Assembly (NCBI GenBank): GCA_038257155.1
Contig: JBBSJP010000007.1
Coordinates: 1-64,000, forward strand
DNA from: JANJTY01 sp038257155
GTDB taxonomy: Bacteria; Pseudomonadota; Gammaproteobacteria; Xanthomonadales; Xanthomonadaceae
Length of the DNA: 64,000 nt
Direction: 5' to 3'
Of this stretch, positions 7,441-15,776 are shown in pieces. Position 1 is the first letter of the stretch; the number at the start of each line of letters is the position of its first letter. Below the pieces are notes generated by a model that worked only from the letters and a program-made list of their open reading frames with translations, was not told the DNA's origin and searched no databases. The translations under genes were made by a program, and so were the position numbers.

Positions 7441-9156
7441 ATGATCGCGCTCCCATTCCGTAGCCCAACCGGCCGTGCAATGCTGTCCCTCCTCTTGCTT
7501 GTGGCCCTTCCCGCCAGCGCCGTGGACAGAATCACCGGACGCGATTTCGCCACCCGATCCGAGGTCATCGCCCAGCATGGCATGGCGGCGACCTCGCACC
7601 CGCTCGCTACCCAGATCGCGCTCGATGTGCTGAAGGCTGGCGGCAGCGCGGTGGACGCCGCGATTGCAGCGAACGCTGCCTTGGGCCTGATGGAGCCGAC
7701 CGGCAACGGCATCGGCGGTGACCTGTTCGCCATTGTCTGGGACCCGAAGACCGCCAAACTGCATGGCTACAACGGCTCCGGCCGATCGCCGCAGGCGCTG
7801 ACCCTGAAGTGGTTCCAGGAGCAGGGCCTGAAAGACGTGCCTTCGCACGGTCCGCTGCCGGTGACTGTGCCTGGCGCCGTGGATGGCTGGTTCGCCCTGC
7901 ACGAGCGCTTCGGCAAGCTGCCCATGCGTCATCTGCTGGCGCCGTCGATACGCTATGCCCGCAATGGCCATCCGGTGCATGAAACGATTGCCTACTACTG
8001 GGCGCGCAGCGTGCCCCTGCTGTCGAAGTGGCCAGGCTTCACCGAGCAGTTCACCCTCGATGGCCGCGCGCCGGCAAAGGGCGAACTGTGGCGCAATCCG
8101 AATCTGGCCAACACCTACCAGGCCATCGCCGAAGGAGGCAGGGCAGCATTCTACGAGGGCGACATAGCGCGCAGCATCGATGCCTACTTCAAGCAGCACG
8201 ACGGCTTCCTGCGCTACGAGGACCTGGCCGCGCACCGCGGCGAATGGGTCGAGCCGGCCAGCATCAACTACCGCGGCGTCGACGTGTGGGAGTTGCCGCC
8301 CAATGGCCAAGGCATCGCCGCCCTGCAGATCCTCAACATTCTCGAAGGCTATGACTTCTCCAAGATCCCCTTTGGCAGCACCGAGCACGTGCACCTGTTC
8401 GTCGAGGCCAAGAAGCTGGCCTTTGCCGACCGCGCGCGCTGGTATGCCGATCCTTCCTTCCACCCTGCCCCGGTCGAGCGCTTGCTGAGCAAGGACTACG
8501 CCGCCGAACGTCGCGCCCTGATCAACCCGCAGCGTGCCGCAGCCGCCGTCGACGCCGGCCTGCAGCAGGGCGACACCATTTACCTCACTACCGCCGATGC
8601 CGACGGCATGATGGTCAGCCTGATCCAGTCCAACTACCGCGGCATGGGCTCGGGCATGGCGCCGCCCGGCTTGGGCTTCATCTTCCAGGATCGCGGCGAG
8701 CAGTTCGTCCTGAAGGAAGGCCATCCGAATTCGTTTGCACCCGGCAAGCGTCCGTTCCACACCATCATTCCGGCCTTCATCACCAAGGAAGGCAAGCCCT
8801 GGATCAGCTTCGGCCTGATGGGCGGCGCGATGCAACCACAGGGCCACGCCCAGATCGTGATGAACCTGATCGACTTCGGCATGAACCTTCAGGAAGCCGG
8901 CGACGCACCGCGCATCCACCATGATGGCAGCACCGATCCCGCCGGCCAGGTGACCGAAATGCGCGATGGCGGCGTACTCAACCTCGAGTCCGGCTTCCCG
9001 CCCGAAACCGTGCGCGAACTGGTCAAGCGCGGCCACCGCATCGAAGCCGTCGTCGGACCCTTCGGCGGCTACCAGGCGATCGCGCGTGACCACGCCAAGG
9101 GCGTCTACTTCGGCGCCTCGGAAAGTCGCAAGGATGGGCAGGCGGCGGGGTATTGA
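7441..9156 (+). CDS. ggt: gamma-glutamyltransferase (Ntn hydrolase family)
   Basis: 571 residues with a signal peptide (LLLLVALPASA) and the classical GGT layout: 'MAATSHPLATQIALDVLKAGG', 'AALGLMEPTGNGIGGDLF', and the autoprocessing junction with the nucleophile Thr about residue 379 ('GDTIYLTTADADG') followed by 'GMGSGMAPPGLGF'. It should cleave itself into large and small subunits in the periplasm and transfer or hydrolyse gamma-glutamyl groups of glutathione and related compounds. The junction differs from the TTH[FY]SVVD sequence of E. coli GGT and is closer to YwrD-like members, so the preferred substrate may differ. It stands alone, with 124 bp of non-coding DNA upstream, including a 7 bp dyad at about 7353-7370. 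Confidence 0.9.
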   Translation: MIALPFRSPTGRAMLSLLLLVALPASAVDRITGRDFATRSEVIAQHGMAATSHPLATQIALDVLKAGGSAVDAAIAANAALGLMEPTGNGIGGDLFAIVWDPKTAKLHGYNGSGRSPQALTLKWFQEQGLKDVPSHGPLPVTVPGAVDGWFALHERFGKLPMRHLLAPSIRYARNGHPVHETIAYYWARSVPLLSKWPGFTEQFTLDGRAPAKGELWRNPNLANTYQAIAEGGRAAFYEGDIARSIDAYFKQHDGFLRYEDLAAHRGEWVEPASINYRGVDVWELPPNGQGIAALQILNILEGYDFSKIPFGSTEHVHLFVEAKKLAFADRARWYADPSFHPAPVERLLSKDYAAERRALINPQRAAAAVDAGLQQGDTIYLTTADADGMMVSLIQSNYRGMGSGMAPPGLGFIFQDRGEQFVLKEGHPNSFAPGKRPFHTIIPAFITKEGKPWISFGLMGGAMQPQGHAQIVMNLIDFGMNLQEAGDAPRIHHDGSTDPAGQVTEMRDGGVLNLESGFPPETVRELVKRGHRIEAVVGPFGGYQAIARDHAKGVYFGASESRKDGQAAGY

Positions 9157-9219
9157 TCGCTGCGCGGGACCCGCCAACGTACCGTGATGCGTCGCCCTGA
9201 GACCAGGCTGCACGGCAAC

Positions 9220-9291
9220 GGCGGATCGAGATCCGCCCTACAACGGCTATCTGCGCCCTGCCTGCTTCTGTAGGGCGCATCTTGATGCGCC
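9220..9291. repeat. REP doublet (two inverted 23 bp palindromic units)
   Basis: Two copies of the same palindromic unit in opposite orientation: 9220-9242 (GGCGGAT-cgag-ATCCGCC followed by CTACA) and 9269-9291 (TGTAG then GGCGCAT-cttg-ATGCGCC). The tail and stem structure are shared and the stems differ by compensating changes. This head-to-head arrangement is that of REPIN/BIME elements mobilised by RAYT transposases; no RAYT gene is in the window. A third unit is at 30200-30223. The element fills most of the 232 bp gap between the GGT and GNAT genes. Confidence 0.75.
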
Positions 9292-9388
9292 GCTGCGAGC
9301 GACTTGGGTGTAGCCACGTCCAATCAGACCCTGCCAGGTAACACGACTCATACAATGGAAGGCCCTTTCCTCGCACTCACTACCCACC

Positions 9389-9886
9389 ATGACCACAAGC
9401 ATCCGTCCCGCCACCGCTGACGATAGTGATGCGCTTGTCGCCTGGGCCTGCGCCATGGCGATGGAAACCGAACGCAAGCGGCTCGACCCGGACACCGCGC
9501 GGCGTGGCATTGCCGCGGTGATGGCACAGCCGGCACGCGGTCGCTACTTCGTTGCCGAGATTGACGGCAAAGCGGCCGGAACGCTGATGCTTACCTACGA
9601 ATGGAGCGACTGGCGCTGCGCCGACTGGTGGTGGATCCAGAGTGTGTATGTGGATCCAGCATCCCGCCGCCAGGGCGTGTTTGCCGCGCTCTACCGCCAC
9701 GTGCGCGATGCCGCCGAGGCGGCCGCGCCGCAGGTTTGCGGGCTGCGTCTGTACGTCGAGCAAGACAACACCAACGCGCAGCGCACCTACGAATCGCTCG
9801 GCATGGAACAAAGCCACTATCGGCTGTACGAATACGGTCTGCCCTGGCTGTCGAAGGTCATCAGCGGCAAACATGCAGAGGAGTAG
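9389..9886 (+). CDS. GNAT family N-acetyltransferase
   Basis: 165 residues, a single compact GNAT domain. Recognisable elements are 'IRPATADDSDALVAWACAMA' at the N-terminus, 'WWWIQSVYVDPASRRQGVFA' as the beta4 strand and acetyl-CoA pyrophosphate loop (R-R-Q-G-V-F matches the Q/R-x-x-G-x-G/A consensus), and 'LYVEQDNTNAQRTYESLGM' as the conserved beta5-alpha4 motif. This subtype is widespread and the acceptor is unknown. The gene is monocistronic, preceded by the REP doublet. The ATG lies directly after ACTACCCACC, without a strong ribosome site, but an upstream start would truncate nothing in the fold. Confidence 0.85.
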   Translation: MTTSIRPATADDSDALVAWACAMAMETERKRLDPDTARRGIAAVMAQPARGRYFVAEIDGKAAGTLMLTYEWSDWRCADWWWIQSVYVDPASRRQGVFAALYRHVRDAAEAAAPQVCGLRLYVEQDNTNAQRTYESLGMEQSHYRLYEYGLPWLSKVISGKHAEE

Positions 9887-10125
9887 CGCTACGGCTCAGG
9901 GCAACTTTCCGTCTGGCAAGCTTGGCATGAGCTGACTTGACGTGGCACGGTCAAAACCGAGGATCCAGGCCAAACCTATGACAGATTCACGTCGCGCAAA
10001 CGAACACGTCATCCGCTCTGCACACCTGTGAGACTGAGGCTCACCGTTCCTGCACTCTGGCTCAACACTGCGCCGCGCATCCTTGCTGCGTGCACTCCCC
10101 CGCACTCACTCCAAGGAACTACCCC

Positions 10126-10623
10126 ATGCAGCGCAATCTCATCAGCACGCTTCTCGTCGTAGTCGCCGGCCTGTTCGTCGGCAACGCGGCGCTGGCCGAC
10201 AATCATGGCGGCATGACGAAGCCGACCATCGTCGAGGTCGCCGTCGGCAATCCGGATTTCTCCACCCTGGTTACGGCACTGAAGGCTGCAGACCTGGTCG
10301 ACACCCTGAACGGCGAAGGTCCGTTCACCGTCTTCGCCCCGACCAATGACGCCTTTGCCAAACTGCCGGCCGGCACCGTCGAGAACCTGCTCAAGCCCGA
10401 GAACAAGGCGCAACTGATCGCCGTGCTGACCTACCACGTGGTTCCGGGCAAGGTAATGGCGGCCGATGTGGCTGGCCTGAAGTCGGCCGGCACGGTAAAT
10501 GGCAAGCCGATCCGCATCGACACCAGCAATGGCGTCAAGGTCGATAACGCCACCGTCACCGCCACCGACATCGCGGCGAGCAATGGCGTGATCCACGTGA
10601 TCGACAGCGTCATCCTTCCGTAA
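10126..10623 (+). CDS. secreted fasciclin-domain (FAS1) protein
   Basis: 165 residues starting at ATG 10126, with AAGGAA seven bases upstream; a GTG at 10090 in the same frame is less likely. The signal peptide ends near 'AALADNHGG', and the remainder is a single FAS1 domain with its two conserved blocks: H1 'GPFTVFAPTNDAFAKLP' and H2 'VIHVIDSVILP' at the very end, plus the 'YHVVPGKV' YH motif. Such small periplasmic or extracellular FAS1 proteins are thought to act in adhesion or surface association. Length is normal for a one-domain bacterial member (about 160). Its own promoter should lie in the 239 bp upstream; a hairpin follows the stop. Confidence 0.92.
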   Translation: MQRNLISTLLVVVAGLFVGNAALADNHGGMTKPTIVEVAVGNPDFSTLVTALKAADLVDTLNGEGPFTVFAPTNDAFAKLPAGTVENLLKPENKAQLIAVLTYHVVPGKVMAADVAGLKSAGTVNGKPIRIDTSNGVKVDNATVTATDIAASNGVIHVIDSVILP

Positions 10624-10631
10624 AGCCTGTC

Positions 10632-11513
10632 TCACCCGTTCGACGCCGAGCGCAGACTGCGCTCGGCGTCGTCGTTTTCAGCCAGGGCAACGCGCTGGGT
10701 AACGAGGCCATGCGAGGCAAGCACCGCCTCGATCTGGCGCAGACGCGCCTGCCACAGACCGAAACGCCGCGCCAGCGCATCCGCATCTAGGCCGGCACCA
10801 AACTGTTCGCACCAGGCGGAAAATGCGTGCGCGCCGATGCAGACCCGTCCCGCATCCAGCAGCATGGGCGGCAACTCGGCCTCGTCCTCAAACAGCGCTT
10901 CCGCCACATCGAACAGTGCCGCTTCGATCACCTGCCAGACAGGTTGCAGGCCGGCGTGCTGGTACTGCATGGCGGTCATCGCGCAGAGATCGTTGAGGCT
11001 CATGTAACGCGCATGCTCCAGCGGCAGTTCGAACAGCGCCTGGGCCTGCAATGCGGTCTCCGCTCCCGCCATGCCGCGTTCAAGCAATTCGGCTTCCATG
11101 CGCGCCCCCAACGCTGCGATGCGCCGGTCATCACCCATCACAAGCAGCGGCACCACCTGCAATGGGCCTCCGGCAAGCGTGGCCTCCGGAATCAGCGCGG
11201 GTGCAGGGAACTCAGACTGATGGCGCGCGAATGCAATCAGGCGCCCGGTTTCTCCGGGGCTGATCTCGGCCAGTTGACCGAGAGCCCGGTACACCGGCCA
11301 ACCTGGCCGCAGCAGCTCGGCCGGGTCGTAGCAGGCCGCCGACAACACCAGATCCAGTCCCTCGACTTCCGGGAACAGGCGCGCCAGATCCTTCGCCAGT
11401 ACAGCCATCAAGGACTGCGCGTCGCTGCGTTCCAGGGCGAGGCCGCAGGCACTCGAATCCGGCCTGCGCTCCAGCGCCAGCAGCAGGTGAAAGTGACTAC
11501 GCGAATTGCTCAT
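10632..11513 (-). CDS. conserved-looking cytoplasmic protein of unknown function
   Basis: 293 residues without signal peptide or membrane segments, moderately acidic, mainly helical, with several aromatic patches ('ARYMSLNDLCAMTAMQYQ', 'FSAWCEQFGAG'). I do not recognise a family. The compositional pattern and third-codon GC match neighbouring real genes. It is divergent from the acyltransferase gene (83 bp apart, with a possible TACACT -10 for the plus strand at about 11550) and convergent with the fasciclin gene; its last codons overlap the terminator hairpin of that gene. Confidence 0.65.
   Translation of the reverse strand: MSNSRSHFHLLLALERRPDSSACGLALERSDAQSLMAVLAKDLARLFPEVEGLDLVLSAACYDPAELLRPGWPVYRALGQLAEISPGETGRLIAFARHQSEFPAPALIPEATLAGGPLQVVPLLVMGDDRRIAALGARMEAELLERGMAGAETALQAQALFELPLEHARYMSLNDLCAMTAMQYQHAGLQPVWQVIEAALFDVAEALFEDEAELPPMLLDAGRVCIGAHAFSAWCEQFGAGLDADALARRFGLWQARLRQIEAVLASHGLVTQRVALAENDDAERSLRSASNG
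10642..10678 (+). terminator. hairpin terminator for the fasciclin gene
   Basis: A perfect 13 bp stem (10642-10654 with 10658-10670) around a 3-base loop, followed on the plus strand by GTCG and four T residues (10675-10678). It begins 18 bases after the fasciclin stop. The 3' end of the convergent gene (final residues ...AERSLRSASNG) is encoded within the hairpin, so one sequence serves as terminator and as coding DNA. The T-run is short, so strength is uncertain. Confidence 0.55.
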
Positions 11514-11596
11514 CAGGGAACCGGTCTGCTCGCTCCAGGGTCACGCAGAGTACACTCGCCGCCCGATTCCGCGCCTCGATTCCGACCTCCGAGCCC

Positions 11597-12481
11597 ATGC
11601 CACTGCGCGCCGCGCTTCGCAATCTGCTGCAACTCTGGCTGTTGCCTGGCCTGGTCGCCGTGCTGCCGTGGCGGCTGGGATGGCAGCTGGCCAGGTTTCT
11701 CACGCGTCTTCCGAAGCTGTATGGGCGAGAGCAGTTTGTCTCGCTCAATGGCATCGCTGCAGCCGGGCTGCCCGCACCGGACATTGGCTTTCTCCGCCGT
11801 CAGCGACTGATGCGGCTGATCGATCATGCCGACCTGTACCTGTCGATGACCCGCTCCGACCGCTGGATCGACAAGCACATCGACATCGAAGGCGAATGGC
11901 CGAAGCAAGGGCCGTTCCTGGCGATGACCTTCCACTGGGGCGCTGGCCTATGGGGACTGCGACAGCTTGGTCGTCTGGGTCTGCAACCGTATTCGCTGTC
12001 GACCGAGTTCGACCCGGCTCAGTTTGCAAACGAACCCTTCGCGCTGCGCTACGAATTGCTGCGCAATCGCGAAATTGAACGCGCCTGCCGCGCCAAGGTC
12101 TTCACGCGTGGCTCGCAGGTCCGCCACATGATGCGGCTGCTGCAGCAGGGCCACAATATCCTCGGTCTGATCGATGTGCCGGTCACCGACCCTCGCAACG
12201 CCGCCGAAGTCAGCCTGCTGGGGCGGCCTGCTCGCTTCCCTACCGGTCTGCTGCAGATTGCCCAGCGCAGCGGCGCGCCGGTGGTGCCCTTCTGGACTGG
12301 CATCGACTGGTCGAGCGGGCGGCGCCGGATGGTGGTCAGGCCGGCCATCACGGTGAATGACGTCGACGCCACCGCCCGGCTGTTGGCCAGTGAGCTGGAT
12401 CCACTGCTGCATCAGTGGCCCGACCAGTGGCACCTGTGGCCGGTTGCGGCAGATATCCTGGTTCCTCCGCAATCGCTTTGA
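11597..12481 (+). CDS. LpxL/HtrB-like (LABLAT) membrane acyltransferase with altered H-x4-acid motif
   Basis: 294 residues with an N-terminal hydrophobic anchor ('LLQLWLLPGLVAVLPWRLGW') and the body of the lysophospholipid/lipid A acyltransferase fold: 'GPFLAMTFHWGAGLWGLRQL' at the catalytic site, 'GHNILGLIDVPVTD' and 'RFPTGLLQIAQRSGAPVVPF' further on. LpxL-type enzymes use H-x4-D/E; here the His is followed by WGAGL, with no acid at the expected spot. Either another residue completes the dyad or activity differs. It may acylate a lipid or aryl-polyene-type product at the inner membrane, but no pigment or lipid A cluster is adjacent. Likely monocistronic, divergent from the preceding unknown gene. 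Confidence 0.7.
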   Translation: MPLRAALRNLLQLWLLPGLVAVLPWRLGWQLARFLTRLPKLYGREQFVSLNGIAAAGLPAPDIGFLRRQRLMRLIDHADLYLSMTRSDRWIDKHIDIEGEWPKQGPFLAMTFHWGAGLWGLRQLGRLGLQPYSLSTEFDPAQFANEPFALRYELLRNREIERACRAKVFTRGSQVRHMMRLLQQGHNILGLIDVPVTDPRNAAEVSLLGRPARFPTGLLQIAQRSGAPVVPFWTGIDWSSGRRRMVVRPAITVNDVDATARLLASELDPLLHQWPDQWHLWPVAADILVPPQSL

Positions 12482-12596
12482 GATTCAGGCTGGACCTCGG
12501 AGGATATGGCCACCGGCTTGCCGCATGAGGTCTTCCGCTTCAGCATTGTCGCGCTATTATCGGGAGCTCTAGTCCCGACAAGAGTCCGCGTCGATC

Positions 12597-13889
12597 ATGC
12601 CGACCAAGAAATCCCGCCCTCATCCGCCCGCCGCGGTGTTTGGTGGCGTACGAATTCCGTTCTGCCGCAACAACACGGCCTACGCCGATGTGGGCAACCT
12701 TGGCATGTCGATCCGCACGCTCGGTGCGCTCGTTGAACGCTACGGACTGCATGGCCAGCAGCTCGGCGAAGTCGCGATGGGCGCCGTCATCAAGCACAGC
12801 GCGGACTGGAACCTCGGGCGTGAGGCAGCACTGTCCTCCGGCCTGTCTCCCGCCACACCGGGTATCACCCTGCAACGCGCCTGCGGAACCAGCCTGGACA
12901 CGGTCATCACGGTGGCCAACAAGATCGCCGTGGGCCAGATCGAAGCCGGCATCGGCGGCGGCTCCGACACCACATCCGATGTTCCGATCGTGGTCAGCAA
13001 GGCGCTGCGCCGCCGCCTGCTCGACGCCAACATGGCGCGCAGCACCGGCGACAAGTTCAAGGCGCTGAAAGGCTTTTCGCTTTCCGAGATCAAGCCCGAG
13101 TTTCCCGGCGTTGCCGAACCGCGCACTGGCAAGAGCATGGGCCAGCACTGCGAGATGATGGCGCAGGAATGGGGCATCGCCCGCGAAGCGCAGGACCAGC
13201 TCGCCTTCGAATCACACCACAAGGCGGCTGCGGCCTACGAACGCGGTTTCTTCTCCGACCTGGTGGTGCCTTTCCGCGGCATCGAACGCGACAACATCCT
13301 GCGCCCCGACACGGCAGTCGAGAAACTCGCGGCACTGAAGCCAGCTTTTGACAAGATTTCCGGTAAAGGTACCTTGACCGCCGGAAACTCCACCCCTCTC
13401 ACCGACGGCGCATCCGCCGCCCTGCTGGGCAGTGAGGCCTGGGGCAAGGAACGTGGGCTGGAACCGATGGCCTGGTTCGTCGACGCGCAGGTCGCGGCAG
13501 TGGACTTCGTGCATGGCGAAGGCCTGCTGATGGCGCCGGCCTGGGCCGTGGCGCAGCTGCTCGCGCGCAACAAGTTAACGCTGCAAGACTTTGACTTTTA
13601 CGAGATACACGAGGCATTCGCCGCGCAAGTGCTGTGCACCCTGGCGGCGTGGAAAGACGAGAAATTCTGCCGCGAGAAGCTGGGTGCGCCAGGCGCTCTG
13701 GGCGAGATCGACCCGGCCCGCATGAACGTGGTCGGCTCGTCGCTGGCGGTCGGACACCCGTTCGCCGCCACCGGCGCGCGAATTGTCGCCACCGCTGCCA
13801 AGTTGCTCAAGGAAAAGGGTTCGGGTCGCGCCTTGATCTCGATCTGCACCGCCGGCGGCATGGGCGTGGCGGCGATTCTTGAGCGGTGA
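12597..13889 (+). CDS. fadI: acetyl-CoA acyltransferase (FadI-like thiolase)
   Basis: 430 residues, close to the 436 of E. coli FadI and longer than FadA/AtoB-type thiolases. Catalytic residues are all present: acylated Cys about 96 in 'LQRACGTSLD', His about 338 in 'YEIHEAFAAQ', and Cys about 417 in 'CTAGGMG'; 'GNSTPLTDGASAALL' and 'SLAVGHPFAATGARI' are standard thiolase blocks. It should cleave 3-ketoacyl-CoA to acetyl-CoA in fatty acid oxidation, consistent with fadD, scoAB and etfAB elsewhere in the window. No FadJ-type partner is adjacent, so the alpha subunit must be encoded elsewhere. A TATTAT at 12555-12560 could be the -10 element. A microsatellite follows the stop. Confidence 0.88.
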   Translation: MPTKKSRPHPPAAVFGGVRIPFCRNNTAYADVGNLGMSIRTLGALVERYGLHGQQLGEVAMGAVIKHSADWNLGREAALSSGLSPATPGITLQRACGTSLDTVITVANKIAVGQIEAGIGGGSDTTSDVPIVVSKALRRRLLDANMARSTGDKFKALKGFSLSEIKPEFPGVAEPRTGKSMGQHCEMMAQEWGIAREAQDQLAFESHHKAAAAYERGFFSDLVVPFRGIERDNILRPDTAVEKLAALKPAFDKISGKGTLTAGNSTPLTDGASAALLGSEAWGKERGLEPMAWFVDAQVAAVDFVHGEGLLMAPAWAVAQLLARNKLTLQDFDFYEIHEAFAAQVLCTLAAWKDEKFCREKLGAPGALGEIDPARMNVVGSSLAVGHPFAATGARIVATAAKLLKEKGSGRALISICTAGGMGVAAILER

Positions 13890-13896
13890 GCGGGGG

Positions 13897-13948
<52 letters not shown>

Positions 13949-14050
13949 AGGAAGTCAGTGAGGTCGGTAGCACGGTTTCCGCTTGCTTCCCGATCACCTT
14001 CGTCCTGTGCGTAGGCCTGAAGGGCCGAAGTCGAAGGACCAGCGCTGTGC

Positions 14051-15736
14051 CTACGCCTCGCCGGACAAACCCAGGCTCGCGAGCCGCCGGTAAAGCGTCG
14101 ACTTGCTCACCCCCAGCCGCTCGGCAGCCGTTGCAATATCGCCGGCATGCTGCGCCAGCACGCCGGCGATGATGCGGCGCTCTTCCTGTGCGAGTTGGCC
14201 GCTCAAGCTCTCATCCTCAATCACCACGTCGGTGGCCGACAGGATTTCCGCCTTCAGCATGCCGCTGGGCAGGGCTTCGCCCTCGTTCAGGAACAGCGCA
14301 GCGCGTTGCATCTCGCGCTCCAGCTCGCGCACATTTCCGGGCCAGCGGTAACGCAGCAGCGCATCAACCGCGCCTTGGGTGATCCCGCCACCAATCAATC
14401 CACGCGCCTGCAACGCGCGACCCAGGAATTGCGCCGCCAGGTTGGGAATGTCCTCGCGACGCGCGCGCAGCGGTGGCAATTCGGCGCGCCAGTCGGCAAT
14501 GCGGTGATACAGGTCGAGACGAAAGCGCCCTTCGCGCACCAGCGCCTGCAGGTCGCGATTGCTGGCCGAAATTACCCGCACATCGGCCGGGCGCGGCTGA
14601 TGACTGCCAACCCGATACACCTCGCGCTCTTGCAGCACACGCAGGATGCGCGCCTGGGTATCGAGCGACATGTCGCCGATCTCGTCGAGAAACAGGCTGC
14701 CGCCGTGCGCCAGCTCGAAGCGTCCCGCGCGCGCGCTGACGCCTGTCGCCACGCCCGCATCGATGCCGAACAATTCTGCGTCCAGCAAGTCGGCTGGCAG
14801 TGCAGCGCAGTTCAACACCAGAAAGCGGTCCCGAGGCTCATCCGATGCCGCGTGCAGATAGCGCGCCAACAATTCCTTGCCGGTACCCGACTCGCCGCCG
14901 ATCACGACGTTGAGCCGACTGGCGGCAATCTTCGCGGCCTGCCAGTAGATCTCGCGCAGGGCGGGATGTGCGGTTTCCGGTGTCTGCGGCGATTCCGTCG
15001 TCGCCGGGCGGAGCGTCTTGGCGGGCTTGCCGGCAACGCCGCGCTCTGCCGCCACCATCAGCGACAATCCCAGGTCGGCAAGTGTTTGCAGTGCGGGCAG
15101 TGATCGCGTCGAGGCATCGCCATAGCGCAGTATCAAACCGCCACGCTGTCGTTCCGCACTTTGCACGGCGGGCGTTCCACTGCGTGCCAGCAGGCTGTCG
15201 TCGCGCGCGCGGCGCAGTTCGAAGCCGGCGTCCGGTTCGGCGGCGGCCAGGGCGTTCAGCACGCGCGGGGCAAACTCCGGCAAGACCACGCCATCGGCCA
15301 GATCGGCCAGCAAAGGCGCCAGCTCGCGCACACAGAAGCGCGTCAGCCCGGCACTCACCAGGGTGGGATCAACTGCCTGTTCCGCAGCGGGAGGGCGCTG
15401 GCCGGGAAAGCGGATGCTGGCTTCCACATCGTCGGCAGCCAAGGGTTCAACGCGCAGCGCCACTTCGCCCAGACGCAGCGCCGTGCCGGCTGTCAGTGTT
15501 CGGGGCGCAACGAGGCGTTCGCCGTTCACGAAGCACCCATTGCGCGAGCCGAGGTCTTCAATCATCAGTACATCCGCATCAATGCTGAGCCGCGCATGGC
15601 GGCGCGAAACCGTGGGGTCGGGCAGCACGAAATCGCATTCTATGGATGAACCAATCAGCATTTCGCCCGCGCTCAAGCGGGCGCGGAATTCACGGCCACC
15701 AATGCGGGCGATGAATTGGTAGGCGGCGCTGGTCAC
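14051..15736 (-). CDS. FHA-domain AAA+ regulator (bEBP-like) with degenerate GAFTGA loop
   Basis: 561 residues, GTG start with GGGAGC eight bases upstream. N-terminal FHA domain at about 15-90 ('FVLPDPTVSRRHARLSID', 'EDLGSRNGCFVNGERL') for binding phosphothreonine; a middle region of unclear fold (about 110-235); a sigma54-activator AAA+ domain at about 255-480 (Walker A 'GESGTGKE', Walker B 'GSLFLDEIGD', 'PLRARREDI', 'YRWPGNVRELE'); and a Fis-type HTH at the C-terminus ('AAERLGVSKSTLYRRLASL'). The GAFTGA loop that contacts sigma54 reads GVATGV here (about residue 327), so it may not activate sigma54 in the usual way. It is divergent from a Ser/Thr kinase 40 bp away, which probably phosphorylates its FHA ligand. 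Confidence 0.88.
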   Translation of the reverse strand: MTSAAYQFIARIGGREFRARLSAGEMLIGSSIECDFVLPDPTVSRRHARLSIDADVLMIEDLGSRNGCFVNGERLVAPRTLTAGTALRLGEVALRVEPLAADDVEASIRFPGQRPPAAEQAVDPTLVSAGLTRFCVRELAPLLADLADGVVLPEFAPRVLNALAAAEPDAGFELRRARDDSLLARSGTPAVQSAERQRGGLILRYGDASTRSLPALQTLADLGLSLMVAAERGVAGKPAKTLRPATTESPQTPETAHPALREIYWQAAKIAASRLNVVIGGESGTGKELLARYLHAASDEPRDRFLVLNCAALPADLLDAELFGIDAGVATGVSARAGRFELAHGGSLFLDEIGDMSLDTQARILRVLQEREVYRVGSHQPRPADVRVISASNRDLQALVREGRFRLDLYHRIADWRAELPPLRARREDIPNLAAQFLGRALQARGLIGGGITQGAVDALLRYRWPGNVRELEREMQRAALFLNEGEALPSGMLKAEILSATDVVIEDESLSGQLAQEERRIIAGVLAQHAGDIATAAERLGVSKSTLYRRLASLGLSGEA

Positions 15737-15776
15737 TCGGTGCTGCTCCCTGTGCGATCACCGATATAGTAGCGGC

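Noticed and set aside
7372..9213. 613-codon minus-strand open frame opposite GGT
   Set aside because: Antisense shadow of a recognised enzyme.
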